The translations under genes were made by a program, and so were the position numbers. Below, one piece after another: positions 23,414 to 32,995 of a stretch of DNA of 64,000 nucleotides. Within the stretch, counting starts at the first letter, position 1. The number at the start of each line of letters is the position of its first letter. Origin of the DNA: Toxotes chatareus (taxonomy: Eukaryota; Chordata; Actinopteri; Toxotidae); NCBI GenBank assembly GCA_016801885.1, contig CM028898.1, positions 1,860,001 to 1,924,000 on the forward strand, given 5' to 3'. The notes beneath the pieces are model-generated. The model was not told where the DNA came from. It did no database searches and worked only from the letters and a program-made list of their open reading frames with translations.

Positions 23414-26400
23414 CCATTACAAATTCAGTGGTTTTACTCCCAGGTACTAGGGGCTTGAGGTGATTCATCACTTCCCAGAACTACACAAACCTCTCTGTAT
23501 ATACACATAAAAAATGCACAAACACACACTTTTGGAGACATCTGTTTGCACACACCAGCTCACAAACATGCACACAACCTTTTGTATACCCCCCCCCACA
23601 CACACACACACATTCCCCTAGAAAAGCAAATGGACACACACCGCAGTCTTTTTCTTGAATTTCCTTTCTGAAACACCAGCTTTGCCTTTCCCTTTTCTCT
23701 GCCTTTCTGATTCAAATTGCTGGCAGTTTATCTGTTTGACTGGGTGGAATTGAGCAAATGGACTCAACTAAAAGCCTCTGAGCTGCAGTAATGCAGCAAC
23801 GGGCTGGAGAGGACCAACGAGCGGCCCAGCACCATTTGTTGGCTGTAAAATGAAACAACACAATATACAATGAATCTCATCTCAGTGCCTCTGTAGGCTG
23901 ATTTGAATACAAATCAACAGCAATCACAACAGCAGGGGCGGCCGGGGATATCTATCAGCATGCCGTTGTGCTGAGGCTGGAGATTGGCACATTTAGATGC
24001 TGTTGGAGGAAACAAAACAGCAGAGCAAGAGGTCCACAGGCTCCTCAGATCTCTGGACAGCCTGCTGGTTAATGGGCTTATTTATCATAATTTTTGGTGT
24101 TTTGCCAGTGGCAGAAACAAGGGATCAATGTTTTGGGGCAGCACTTCAAGGAAAGATCACAGGGGCCAAGGAGGGTGGGGAGCTTCATCTCTGTTGATTA
24201 TTCGGCCTCTCTTTCTCTCTCTCCTGCTGCCCCCCCCCCTCCAGACAGGCTGTTGGACTGGATTGAATTGATTAGATAAGACTCCTCTGATTCCCAGCAT
24301 GGCCCAGACATGATCACTCTGGAATGCCAATAGCGCTGCTCTGTCTGGGTCATTTTTCTTGACCTGCAGTGAGGAGCTGCTGCCTCGATAGCTGGGGTTA
24401 CATCAATTTATGGGGCCAGTATTGGAGCTTTATTAAAAGTGGCACATGGGTCGGTCAGCTATATCCCTGACAGTATGGATGTAATGGTGTTTGTTTGAGT
24501 ATATATTTATGGTGTCACTGATCAATACTGATTTGGTTTCTCATATCAATCCTTTAACATATAGATTTTATTGTGACATTCTGATCGGTTTGCAGCTAGG
24601 AAAGTATACAGCTCTGTCCTTGGCTTAACTTATACTCCCAGGCCAGATGGGTTCTACAGTGCCCTCAGTATGTTCTGAGCCTGCTTTGCGGTGGAAAGTT
24701 GGGGATAGTTAAGGTTTGTCATGAGCTACAACCAGTTGGGCACTGAATTAACTTATTTTAACTGGAGCCCTTGATATATATCATACTTTGCAAAAAACTC
24801 AGTGATGCTGGTTCATTGTGTCTTTGTAAACTCCCTACAATTAAAAACATACAGCACATTTTGACACTTTTGCAACCAACTGAGTGATTTGCACTATTTC
24901 CTGGTTGTAGCTAATATAAGACAGGGACACAGAAGGAGAAGGACAAAGTGAAGGACTGAAGAAAATAACTGCACTTGGGAGAAACGTATGGCAGAAAGAC
25001 AAACATGTCTGTGATGTGTTGGAACTAAATCAACCACACTTGATGAGTAGGTCCACAATGGGGAAACAAAGGCAAACAACAGCATAATGAATGAATCCAA
25101 ACAATGCATTGTGGGAACAAGCAGTGGAGGAGCTAATGTTTGGAAGGGTTGAATCCTAGCGGGCTGCCGTACTTGTGGGCCTGTGGAAACAAAAAAACAA
25201 CCAGCTCTGTCTGTCTTTTTACCGGGCCTCGTTGTATGACTGTCGTTCGGGGTCCACATGAGAGCAAGCTTTGTTTGTGTTCCTGACTGGGCTCTCTGGC
25301 CAATCACAACCAAGTTTTAACCCTCACTTTACCCGACCCAGGCGTACGTCCCAGCAGAGCAAGTCCAGGGCTGGACCTGCAGCAGACTGCAGGAGAACCT
25401 TACACATGCTGAGTTCCCACAGATGTAGAGGACGTGAAGCAGGGGAGGGTGGCTCATAGCGTCCCCGCAAAGTACAGAATCACTTCATGTTTGCTCTCCT
25501 CTGCCATATGTTCTCATTAGAAGAGCAGCAGCACATGTGAAATTGTGCAGGCATACATGGGAGGGGCTGATACATTCATTAAGCGCGCATATACTAATAT
25601 AGAAGTCTAACAGCACAGATGTGCAAGGACCAGAGAATCTATTTAAGCCTGCAGTGTTAATTTAATGACGTTTTCCGCGGTAATGAGCATAAAGGGACAC
25701 ATTGTGAAGATTTATTTTTGACATTCTCTCAATAACACTCCAACCCTATAGGCCCGCACTGGTACAAGAGCATGTGTTTGACAGGACGTGTACTACAGCA
25801 TGTTGTACAGGGCAATGCAATCAGTGTTTCTTTTCCTTGGAAAGACACACGAGCAGCTCAATGAAATGTCAACATTTCTAAACCATCTGCCAACAGCAAC
25901 TTGTGCTCAGTGTATCAAGGTCTCGATAGACAGAGGTGACTCGTCAGCCAACAGATGTTGGTAAATAGTCGCACTAAAGGAGATTATGGGAATCATATGT
26001 ATTTATGACTGGATATGATAAACTACACCCACATATGTTTAATACACTGCACACTTAATCTTTTAATGCTTCAAATACTAACAAGAAAGAGGTTATGCTA
26101 TTCTTTAATGTTATTTTCCAGCTATTTCTACTGATATTATTAAGTGTGTGACTAAAAAGATGCTTTAGAGCATTAGTGATTCAGTAAAAGGGACGTTGTT
26201 CACATGCTCTAATTTGTGGCATAACAATAATAAACCATGAATCGTTGTGTTAACAAACAGAATTGAATTTTGTCCATGAACAGGGAAGCTTGAATGAAAA
26301 ATCCTGCCCATAGTGAGCTACCTACACATGACAAACCTTCAAACTTTCACAACAACAGTTTCAAAAAACACTAATGAGGCCTACTGATGGCAGCACTTAG

Positions 26401-26689
26401 AGTGAAATGCTCCTAGTTTGTTTTTTGTTTTTTTCTGATATCACCGTCAAGTCTTTCATCTCCTTCTCATTCAGTGCCTCTTGGTTCTTTAAGACTCACA
26501 CACAGCATTTCCCAACAGAGATTAGCATGAGCTTTGAAAAATATTGAGCAGCTGTGGAATATGGAAAATGTAGATGGGATCAAAGATAGCTAGACTTCAG
26601 CTGCATTTTTACACATGACATATATACAGTGTTACTCTAAACATACTTGTATGTTTAATTTTGCCCTTACACGAAGATGTATACATAGT
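23413..26689. other. Intronic stretch with candidate regulatory block
   Basis: A C-run followed by short CA lies at 23589-23611. The segment 23740-24010 (ATGCAGCAACGGGCTGG ... GGCGGCCGGGGATATC) is unique-looking and motif-dense, as conserved elements are. The minus-strand 139-codon frame at 24894-25313 is Ser/Leu/Pro-biased and has no recognisable domain, so I treat it as chance. Confidence 0.45.
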
Positions 26690-27125
26690 GTGTATGTTAT
26701 ACATTAATATGACTCTTTTGGGCATTTGTGCAACAGATGCAGAGGAGGTCTTGATACTCCAGTACCTATAGCAATATGGTAATGGGGTGAAGAGGCTGTG
26801 GCTGGCATGGGTGGGGTCCTCCACAATGCTGAGGGCCTTGATGGTGCACCATGCTTCATGGATTTGTTTAATGGAGGGGAGAGAAGCACTGATGATCCTC
26901 CCTGCTGTGCTCTCAGTGTGCGCTGTAAGGTCTTATGGTCTAAGACATCTCAGTTCCCAATACCAGACAGTGATGCAGATGGTCAGTATGCACTCAACAG
27001 TGTCTTTGTAGAATGTAGTGAGGACAGGTGGAAGGAGGCTCACCTTCTTGAGTGGGCACAGGATGTGGACGCACAGCTGTCTTTTTTTTTTTTGGAGGGT
27101 GCTTTTGTGGTGTGAGGTCCAGGTG
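26690..27125 (-). mobile_element. LINE relic, C-terminal end of reverse transcriptase (CR1/Jockey-type)
   Basis: Minus-strand translations contain, in order, a CITVWYW-like segment, ESTAGRIISASLPSIKQIH, ALSIVEDPTHASHSLFTPLP and YRYWSIKTSSASVAQMPKR. These match the conserved C-terminal end of fish CR1/Jockey-superfamily LINE polyproteins, which typically read ITVWYG...TAQKIIG..LPSLQDIY...KDSTHPSHGLFSLLPSGRRYRS. Frames are interrupted and there is no RT core, so this is a dead 5'-truncated copy. An insertion of T residues sits at 27079-27090. It lies antisense to ca10. Confidence 0.7.
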
Positions 27126-27784
27126 AGATTTTCTCTCTTTGTGTTGCAGACTTAGATGCAAAAAAAGTGATTTGGATATTCTGGCTAACCTGTCTCCAAT
27201 AAGTCAGACTACCTCAGAATCTATGGGGTGACCCCATCAAGCAGCGGAGACTCAGCTATGCAGTAGCATTTACCTTTCCAAACAAGGAAAGGGCATTTGA
27301 TTTGAACTTCCAAAACCACATTTAGACTTCTACACTGCTAAATAAACTGATAAAAATTATTGTATATAAATATATAAATGTACTGTATATTAACATGTAC
27401 AGTACACTACATATATGTGTTAAATGTGTAAACTGTAAAAAAAGAAAAAAGTTTATTTTTATAGAGAACAGAGTTGGGTTTTGTTTGCTTGTTTCATTTT
27501 GAATCTCATGGCCATTTGTCAAAATACTTGTTTTGTTAAGCTGTGACACTAACACATCTCTTGTTGAGCCTTTTATCTCTCCTAATTCCTTTTTAATAAG
27601 CAAAAAGCAATGCAGAAAACATTCAGGCATCACCTTTATCAGTGAAAATGACAAATGTCGCATGTAGCAAATTATATCACTTGTTGGTAATTAAAGGTAA
27701 TGCTGTGGTTCTGTGGTTGTGGCTGTTGGCTTCTTAAAACAATCTCTGCAAGTCAATGTCTAAAGAACAAACATCAATATAGTT
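27126..27784. other. Spacer between two LINE relics
   Basis: AT-rich, with TATATA-type patches near 27360-27420. It may include the 3' untranslated tail of the neighbouring minus-strand LINE (27700-27784), but no tail motif is clear. A 113-codon minus-strand frame (27322-27663) is Phe/Ile/Leu-rich and not recognised. Confidence 0.45.
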
Positions 27785-28348
27785 TCAATAAAAGGCCAAT
27801 AAACACCAACCCTGACGGGATGTGAAGCTGGATATTTCCCATTTTAAGAAACATGGCTGTGAGGAAGGAGCCAGGAGGAAAGAGAACATAGCATAAATAT
27901 GATAATCGTTATCAAAGAGGAAAGTTTTTAGCCCACGCTTAAAAGTGGAGAGAGAGTCTGCCTCCTGGATACAAAATGGTGGATGGTTCCACAGTGGAGG
28001 AGCGTAATAGCTGAAGGCTCTGCTTCCCATTCTATTTTTGGAGACTCTGGGAACCACTAGTAAGCCTGCATTCTGGGAGCGCAGTGTTCTAGTAGGATAA
28101 TAAGGTACTATAAGCTCTTTAAGATATGATGGTGCCTGACCATTGAGGGCTTTGTAGGTGAGGAGCAGGATTTTACAGGAGGCCAATGCAGTGAAGCTAC
28201 CCCAGGAGAAATGGAACTGTAGGGCTTTTATAGACTTGTTAAGGCAGCCTGATAATAAGGAATTGCAATAACCCAACCGAGAAGTAACAAAAGCAAGGAC
28301 TATTTTTTCCTGCATCTTTTTGAGACAGGATGTGCCTGATTTTTGCAA
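27785..28348 (-). pseudogene. L2-type LINE ORF2, RT C-terminal tail
   Basis: The longest intact part of the LINE: 187 codons open. Key segments are VTSRLGYCNSLLSGC, KILLLTYKALNGQAPSYL, YPTRTLRSQNAGLLVVPR and LSTFKRGLKTFLFDN. These are diagnostic of the conserved thumb/C-terminal domain of teleost L2 RT proteins. Compared with intact copies, the LIQNAAARVLTGTRKRDH segment is missing between the CLNKSIKALQ and ASCKILLL parts, indicating an internal deletion that happened to keep frame. Confidence 0.9.
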
Positions 28349-28715
28349 TGTTACATAGATGAAAAAAAGCAGTCTTTGAAATTTGTTTTATGTGGATGCT
28401 GAAGGACATATCCTTATCAAAGAGAACTCTGAGATTCCTTACGGTGGTGCTGGAGGCCAGGGCAATGCCATCTGGAGTAACTATATCATTAGTTAATGTG
28501 TTTCTGATGTGCTTGATGCCAACTACAATTCCTCAGTTTCGTCAGAGTTCAACAACAGAAACTGTCGTTCATCCAGGTCTTTATGTCCTTAAGGCATGTT
28601 TGAAGTTTAGCTGATTGGTTTCCTCTGGCTTCACATACAAGTATGTCTAACGTTTGCGTACATGGAGGATTCATCGCTGACGTGTAGAAACTGAAATCGA
28701 TCTGATAAATAGGGT

Positions 28716-29203
28716 TTAAATCAGGTTAGTGTGGTTCCTTTGATGCCAATCACTTGTTCCAGTTTCCATATGATGGTCTGTGCTACCAAATGTAGCACTA
28801 TGATCTAACAAGACAAGTCCTTTGTCCGAGGCAGTCAGACGGCCATTTGAAACCTTCGCTAGTGCTGCTTCTGTGCTATGATTCATTCTAAATCTGGACC
28901 GAAAATCCTCAGATCCATCATTGTTCTGTAGAAAGTCACACAACTGATTGGTGACTGTTTTCTCAAGGATCTTAGAGAAAAAGGGAAGGTTAGATATGGG
29001 TCTGTAAGAAGAACTTTAATTACAGCTACTTTAAAGGACTGCAGTACATAGCCTGTTAATATGGACACATTGATCAAATCTAGTGAAGAAATGCTAAGTA
29101 AGGGTAAAGTTTCCTTAAGCAGCCTTGCTGGAATCAGGTCTAAGAGAGAGGTTGATGGTTTAGATGAAGAAATCGTTGAAGTTAGTTGATGAGAGAAAAA
29201 CAA
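28716..29203 (-). pseudogene. L2-type LINE ORF2, RT N-terminal and palm fragment
   Basis: Two overlapping minus-strand frames give LIPARLLKETLPLLSISSL, ILTGYVLQSFKVAVIK, then LCDFLQNNDGSEDF, FRMNHSTEAALAKVSN and LVLLDHSATFGSTDHH. They correspond to RT motifs 0 to 2/A of L2-type LINEs; the usual LDLSAAFDTIDH has become LDHSATFGSTDH. The segment downstream that should hold motif B and the YADD box is mostly missing: the frame runs almost directly into the post-palm region near 28700. Confidence 0.85.
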
Positions 29204-29766
29204 TCTAAGTACATATCAGGTTTTACAGCTGTTTCTACTGTTCTTGTGTTTGAGGACAAATCAATGCCGGTTGAGTGCACCAGGTGATCAATTGTCTCTA
29301 ATAATTAGAATTTTATCGTTAAAGAAGCTCATGAAATCGTTAATACTGAGAGCTGTAGGAATACAATGATCAATAAAACTATGCTGAAAAGAAACCTGGC
29401 TTTCTTATTGTTTTTTCCTATTAATTAAGAGTAATTGGCTGCTCTGGCATTATAGAGGGACCTCCTCTGTGTTTTCAGACTCCTCGTGCTATGTGGCAGG
29501 CTAAGTGGGATTCTTCCAGTTTGGTGGAACGCCATATCCTTTCAAGTTTTCATGTTGTTTGCTTTAATATGTGGGTTTGGGACTGAAACCATGGAGCTAC
29601 ACTCTTGTTTTATTGTCTTGTTTTTTAGAAGGGCAATACAGTCAAATGTCATTTGCATTGAGCCTGCAGCACTGTCAACAACATGGTCAATTTGGGAGGA
29701 GTAACCTTAGATTTTGCTGAAGCACAGTCAGATAGACAACCAGTAAAGGCTAACATACATAAATTT

Positions 29767-29979
29767 TTAGTTAATGGCATGTAGTCCAGTCATAGGAATC
29801 CAAAAATTATCAAGTAGTGGTTTGATAAAAGAGGATTCTGTGGAAATACTATTAAATATAAAATATTCAATTCTGATGCCCTGTGACAGAAGAAGGTTGA
29901 GGGTGTGGTTAAAACAGTGAGGGAGTTTAATTGCACATTGGAAAAGCCAATTCATTCTAATAATAAGATGTGGATTCAT
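29767..29979 (-). pseudogene. L2-type LINE endonuclease C-terminal fragment
   Basis: A minus-strand frame includes LPHCFNHTLNLLLSQGI, matching the THxxGHTLDLVLSxG motif of the LINE AP-type endonuclease. The usual SDHxxV catalytic motif just downstream is not preserved. Positions 29250-29703 continue with the linker between endonuclease and RT (for example DQVVDSAGSMQMTFDCIALL), broken by stops. Confidence 0.75.
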
Positions 29980-30299
29980 TTAGACTAATATTTAGGATTC
30001 AGTAAGAAAAAGTAAATCAATATAATAATCTGATATTAGATCACTTACAACTCTGGATGACAGAGATTTATTGTTTAATTGTCTACATTTGACTCTCCTG
30101 TTTTGTCTTATTTCTGTAGTGGTGGCCTTAATTTTATAAGGTTTTTATGAATAACTCCTCCTCTGTTTTCTTTTTGACTAAATTAATTTAGGTAGTCAGA
30201 GGGCAGGCACAGTCTCTACAGTGGTTTTGGGTGCGTGACTGCTCTAATGGAAGCGCAGAGAAGCGTGTAGGACTGCACTTCTGCCTCCTGGTCTCAGCT

Positions 30300-30535
30300 C
30301 TGGGCTGTCATGGTTTTTGTCTACCAATAAACGGGGCCAGATTTCTAGATATGAGAGCTGCTCATCCCACACTGGGATGTGTGCTGTCTCTAATCAGACC
30401 AGAAAGTCCGCCAATTATCTGCAAAGCCCAGGTTGTTGGACACCGCCTCAACAGTGGGCGGTTGAACGATGACATGTGCTTATACAAGTCATCAGTTGTC
30501 AGATTAGGCAGGGGTCCAGAGAAAACCATAAAGTC
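30300..30535 (-). pseudogene. LINE ORF1 SGNH-esterase-like fragment
   Basis: The minus strand gives FMVFSGPLPNLTTDDLY and SSFNRPLLRRC, then after a +1 shift NLGFADNWRTFW, and after a shift back GLIRDSTHPSVG, stop, AALISRNLAPFIG. This is the C-terminal half of the SGNH-type esterase domain found as ORF1 in some L2/CR1 LINEs; the D..HP catalytic pair near the end survives as RDSTHP. A few codons between TFW and GL are deleted. A + strand frame in the same place is a shadow. Confidence 0.78.
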
Positions 30536-30649
30536 CGACATTGTTGGACACTGTTTTTGTATGTGAGCTTGTCACATTTTGTATGTATTTACTATGCACT
30601 GCTGTTCATTATTTTATATTTCTTTTTTCTTCCTTTGTTGCTTGCCTTT

Positions 30650-30941
30650 TTCTCACCAGTGAAGTATTGTCCAAAGCATTAGACGGTGTAGTAACACAGT
30701 TTGTTCCAATAGTGCCTTTGTTCGCACAGAGAGTTGCTTTCAGGCTTCATCCACTTCCATCGCTGCACAAATTTCTTCATCCCTGAAAAAGGCAGTTTTT
30801 TTTTTTTTTTTTAACTTTGATAAGTTTCCTGCTGACCTTTGGACCATTTAAGGTGATTCACTGGACTTGAGCGTGAGCTGCTTAAATTTCATTAGAAACT
30901 AGAAAAATGGCGGCGTTCTAAAACCTTTGACCGGCCGTGTA
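30650..30941 (+). mobile_element. Tc1/mariner-like terminal fragment
   Basis: Contains CAGGCTTCATCCACTTCCAT, CCTGAAAAAGGCAG, GTGATTCACTGGACTTGAGC, TTAGAAACTAGAAAAATGG and ends GTTCTAAAACCTTTGACCGGCCGTGTA. This is the internal and terminal sequence of a fish Tc1-like element; the typical end reads AAAACTTTTGACCGG..GTGTA. The opposite terminus is not visible, so it is a solo end or 5'-truncated copy. It abuts the 5' side of the L2-type relic, suggesting nested insertion. No transposase frame remains. Confidence 0.72.
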
Positions 30942-32762
30942 CATCGATTCAAAGACGGATTTAAAGATGTCTGAGTAGTTACTCACTGTACATTTGTCCA
31001 GACTGTTTTTGCTTTGCGAGCCAGGAGGGCAGACTGAGCAGAAGAGAGTAGGAGACTGACCGTGAGCTCTCTCCTCTCAATCTGCTTTAGCTCTAATGAA
31101 TGAAATATTCATCAATCCTTCTGTACCGCAACTACACACACTCTCACACATACACAAACAAATCACATCGGGCCCTCCCTGACTGTGATTTGTTTGCAGA
31201 TGCTGGTCAACTATATCCATTTGTCTGCTCCCCCTGCAGCAGGACAGCTCAGTACGCCTCTCCACAGCTCATAAAAATGCCGGCTGAATTTACATCAGGC
31301 CGACCGGGGTATAAATTCCTCCCCAGGTCTGTGGCCTGACAGGCCGACATGCGGCCCCTTAACGCTCAGAGGGGAAAACGGATGAAGTCAAATGAAGCGA
31401 GGGTGATAATGAAACTCATATTACCCCATTTAACCTTTAGCTGAGGAGCAGCACCCTGCAGCGTCCTCCTGTAGGCCATGTGAAATGGTTAAAGCTCTGG
31501 CAAGTCATCTGTCTGCATATCTGACAGCACTAGGTGGACTCTGAACATCACAATGGAATAAAGTGATGGCTGATACAAATATATATATAGACCACAGGAA
31601 GTTATTTTAACTGGTCCATTTAAAAAGAAAAAAATATAATTCTCAATGCAAAAAATCTGTACAGCGTCAAATGTAATTTTAAACTCAAACTAAAACTGAA
31701 AAATGTATTTATCTAAAACCAAAATAAGACTGATTATACTTTGATTTAAAAGATTGTCACTTCAGAGGGAACAACAGGAGATGTGCTGTCTTGTTAGGAT
31801 TTTTTTTTTTTTTTTTTTTACAGTTTGTGTTTGTTTGGAGCTAAAATTAGTTTACAGAACACAGTGAAAGTCTGGGGAATAAAAAAACAGACAAATATGG
31901 TGCACTGTTATCTGGGATCTGGATCTTAAATTCAAAACTGCATCTGGACACAAATTCAAAACCTGAAGAGAGTGAGTTCACCCTCCATAGAGACAATTTT
32001 GCTTTTATTTGTCCAGGTCAGTCTCAGGTTGCTTCCTCCACCTCACTGCAATGGAAGTGAATGGAATTTTGTTTTTTGAATTGAAGAGCAGCATATCTTT
32101 TCAGAAACAATGTCCGTTCATTTAAAAGAAAAGTTGCTTCAGATAATGTATGTCACAATTTGGCATTATATAAATTGAACTGAATTACCAATAAAGTTTG
32201 ATCAACCCTTATGGTTAAATAGAAGTGAAATACTAATAGTTTATATGTAAATATGGTTTGGAACTTAGTAAGTGCAAAAGTTGTCCTCTTAACTCTAAAT
32301 GACCCAGTATATAAATTTAGATTTTTTTTGTAACAGCTCCCCAGTGTTTAGAGGGTCAGTTACCATCAGATTCCAGTGCTGATGCTGGAAAATTTAAATG
32401 ATTAATGAAGGTATCCATCTTCTGCTAAGTATGTGTGAAGCACGCAGGATTTTGGACTGCTCCATTCTGTTGGTCTGAGCCGGTGGAGACGCCAGTGAGC
32501 ACGATCTGTTTAAGACAGCTGCTAGTTAGCATTAGACATCCAGCAGGGAGACTGAATACAGTAGAATCCACACCATTCTGTTGACTCCCATGGCTTCAGC
32601 CCGGTGTCTCCTAGTTTCTGTACAACTTAACCCCGACAACATATGTTCACAGACAATTTTTTTAATCATCCATCACAGCATTATTACATTTTGTTATGGT
32701 TCTGTTTGAACTCTCACCACATTTAGTTAAGATGAGGAAAAGACTATTTATCCTTTGAGAAG
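30942..32762. other. Intronic stretch with candidate regulatory block
   Basis: The segment 31060-31500 has TGAAATATTCATCAAT, AATGCCGGCTGAATTTACAT, GGCCGACCGGGGTATAAATT and repeat-free complexity: a good candidate conserved element. A 20-nt T run lies at 31800-31819. The remainder (31550-32760) is AT-rich without recognisable features. Confidence 0.45.
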
Positions 32763-32995
32763 AAGCAGGGAGCCTGGAGCCCATCCAAGGTGACACTGGG
32801 CAAGAGGCAGGCTACAGCCTGGAAAGGTCGTCTGTCAATCACAGGGCTGACTCAGAGACAGACAACCGTTCGCACTCACATTCACACTTATGTGCAGTTC
32901 AGAGTCGCTAGTTAACACAACCTGCCCATCTTCGGACTGTGGTAGAAAACCGGAGCACCCTGCAGGTACGGGGAGAACACGCAAACTCAACCTTG
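32763..32995 (+). repeat. Teleost interspersed repeat ('GGAGCC..ATCC' family), copy 1
   Basis: Recognisable order: GGGAGCCTGGAGCCCATCC, GGCAAGAGGCAGGCTACAG, CCTGGAAAGGTCGTCTGTCA, AGACAGACAACCGTTCGCAC, CAGAGTCGCTAGTTAACACAA, CCCATCTTCGGACTGTGG, GAAAACCGGAGCACCCTGCA and GGTACGGGGAGAACACGCAA. This is a very abundant fish interspersed repeat; its class is uncertain to me. A shorter copy is at 61087-61190 in the same orientation. Confidence 0.8.

Larger units (their letters stand above)
27785..30566 (-). mobile_element. Decayed L2-type LINE with esterase ORF1, endonuclease and RT
   Basis: Read on the minus strand, fragments appear in the order expected of an L2/CR1-group LINE: an SGNH-esterase-like ORF1 piece (30300-30535), an endonuclease C-terminal motif (FNHTLNLLLSQGI, 29767-29979), an endonuclease-RT linker (29250-29703), RT N-terminal and palm (28716-29203), a post-palm region with LQTCLKDIKTWMND (about 28380-28640), and an RT C-terminal tail (27785-28348). 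Many stops, frameshifts and at least two deletions make it inactive. It is antisense to ca10. The best-preserved block is the last 188 codons. Family naming is from memory of fish L2 proteins. Confidence 0.88.

Noticed and set aside
23232..23471. 79-codon minus-strand frame
   Set aside because: Mostly Val-Cys repeats from the (CA)n array.
24121..24150. TTTTGGGGCAGC as a possible ca10 exon 3
   Set aside because: Following codons (S-T-S-R-K) do not match; no acceptor.
24894..25313. 139-codon minus-strand frame
   Set aside because: Biased composition, no domain, no splice or promoter context.
30231..30566. 111-codon + strand frame
   Set aside because: Shadow of the minus-strand LINE esterase fragment.
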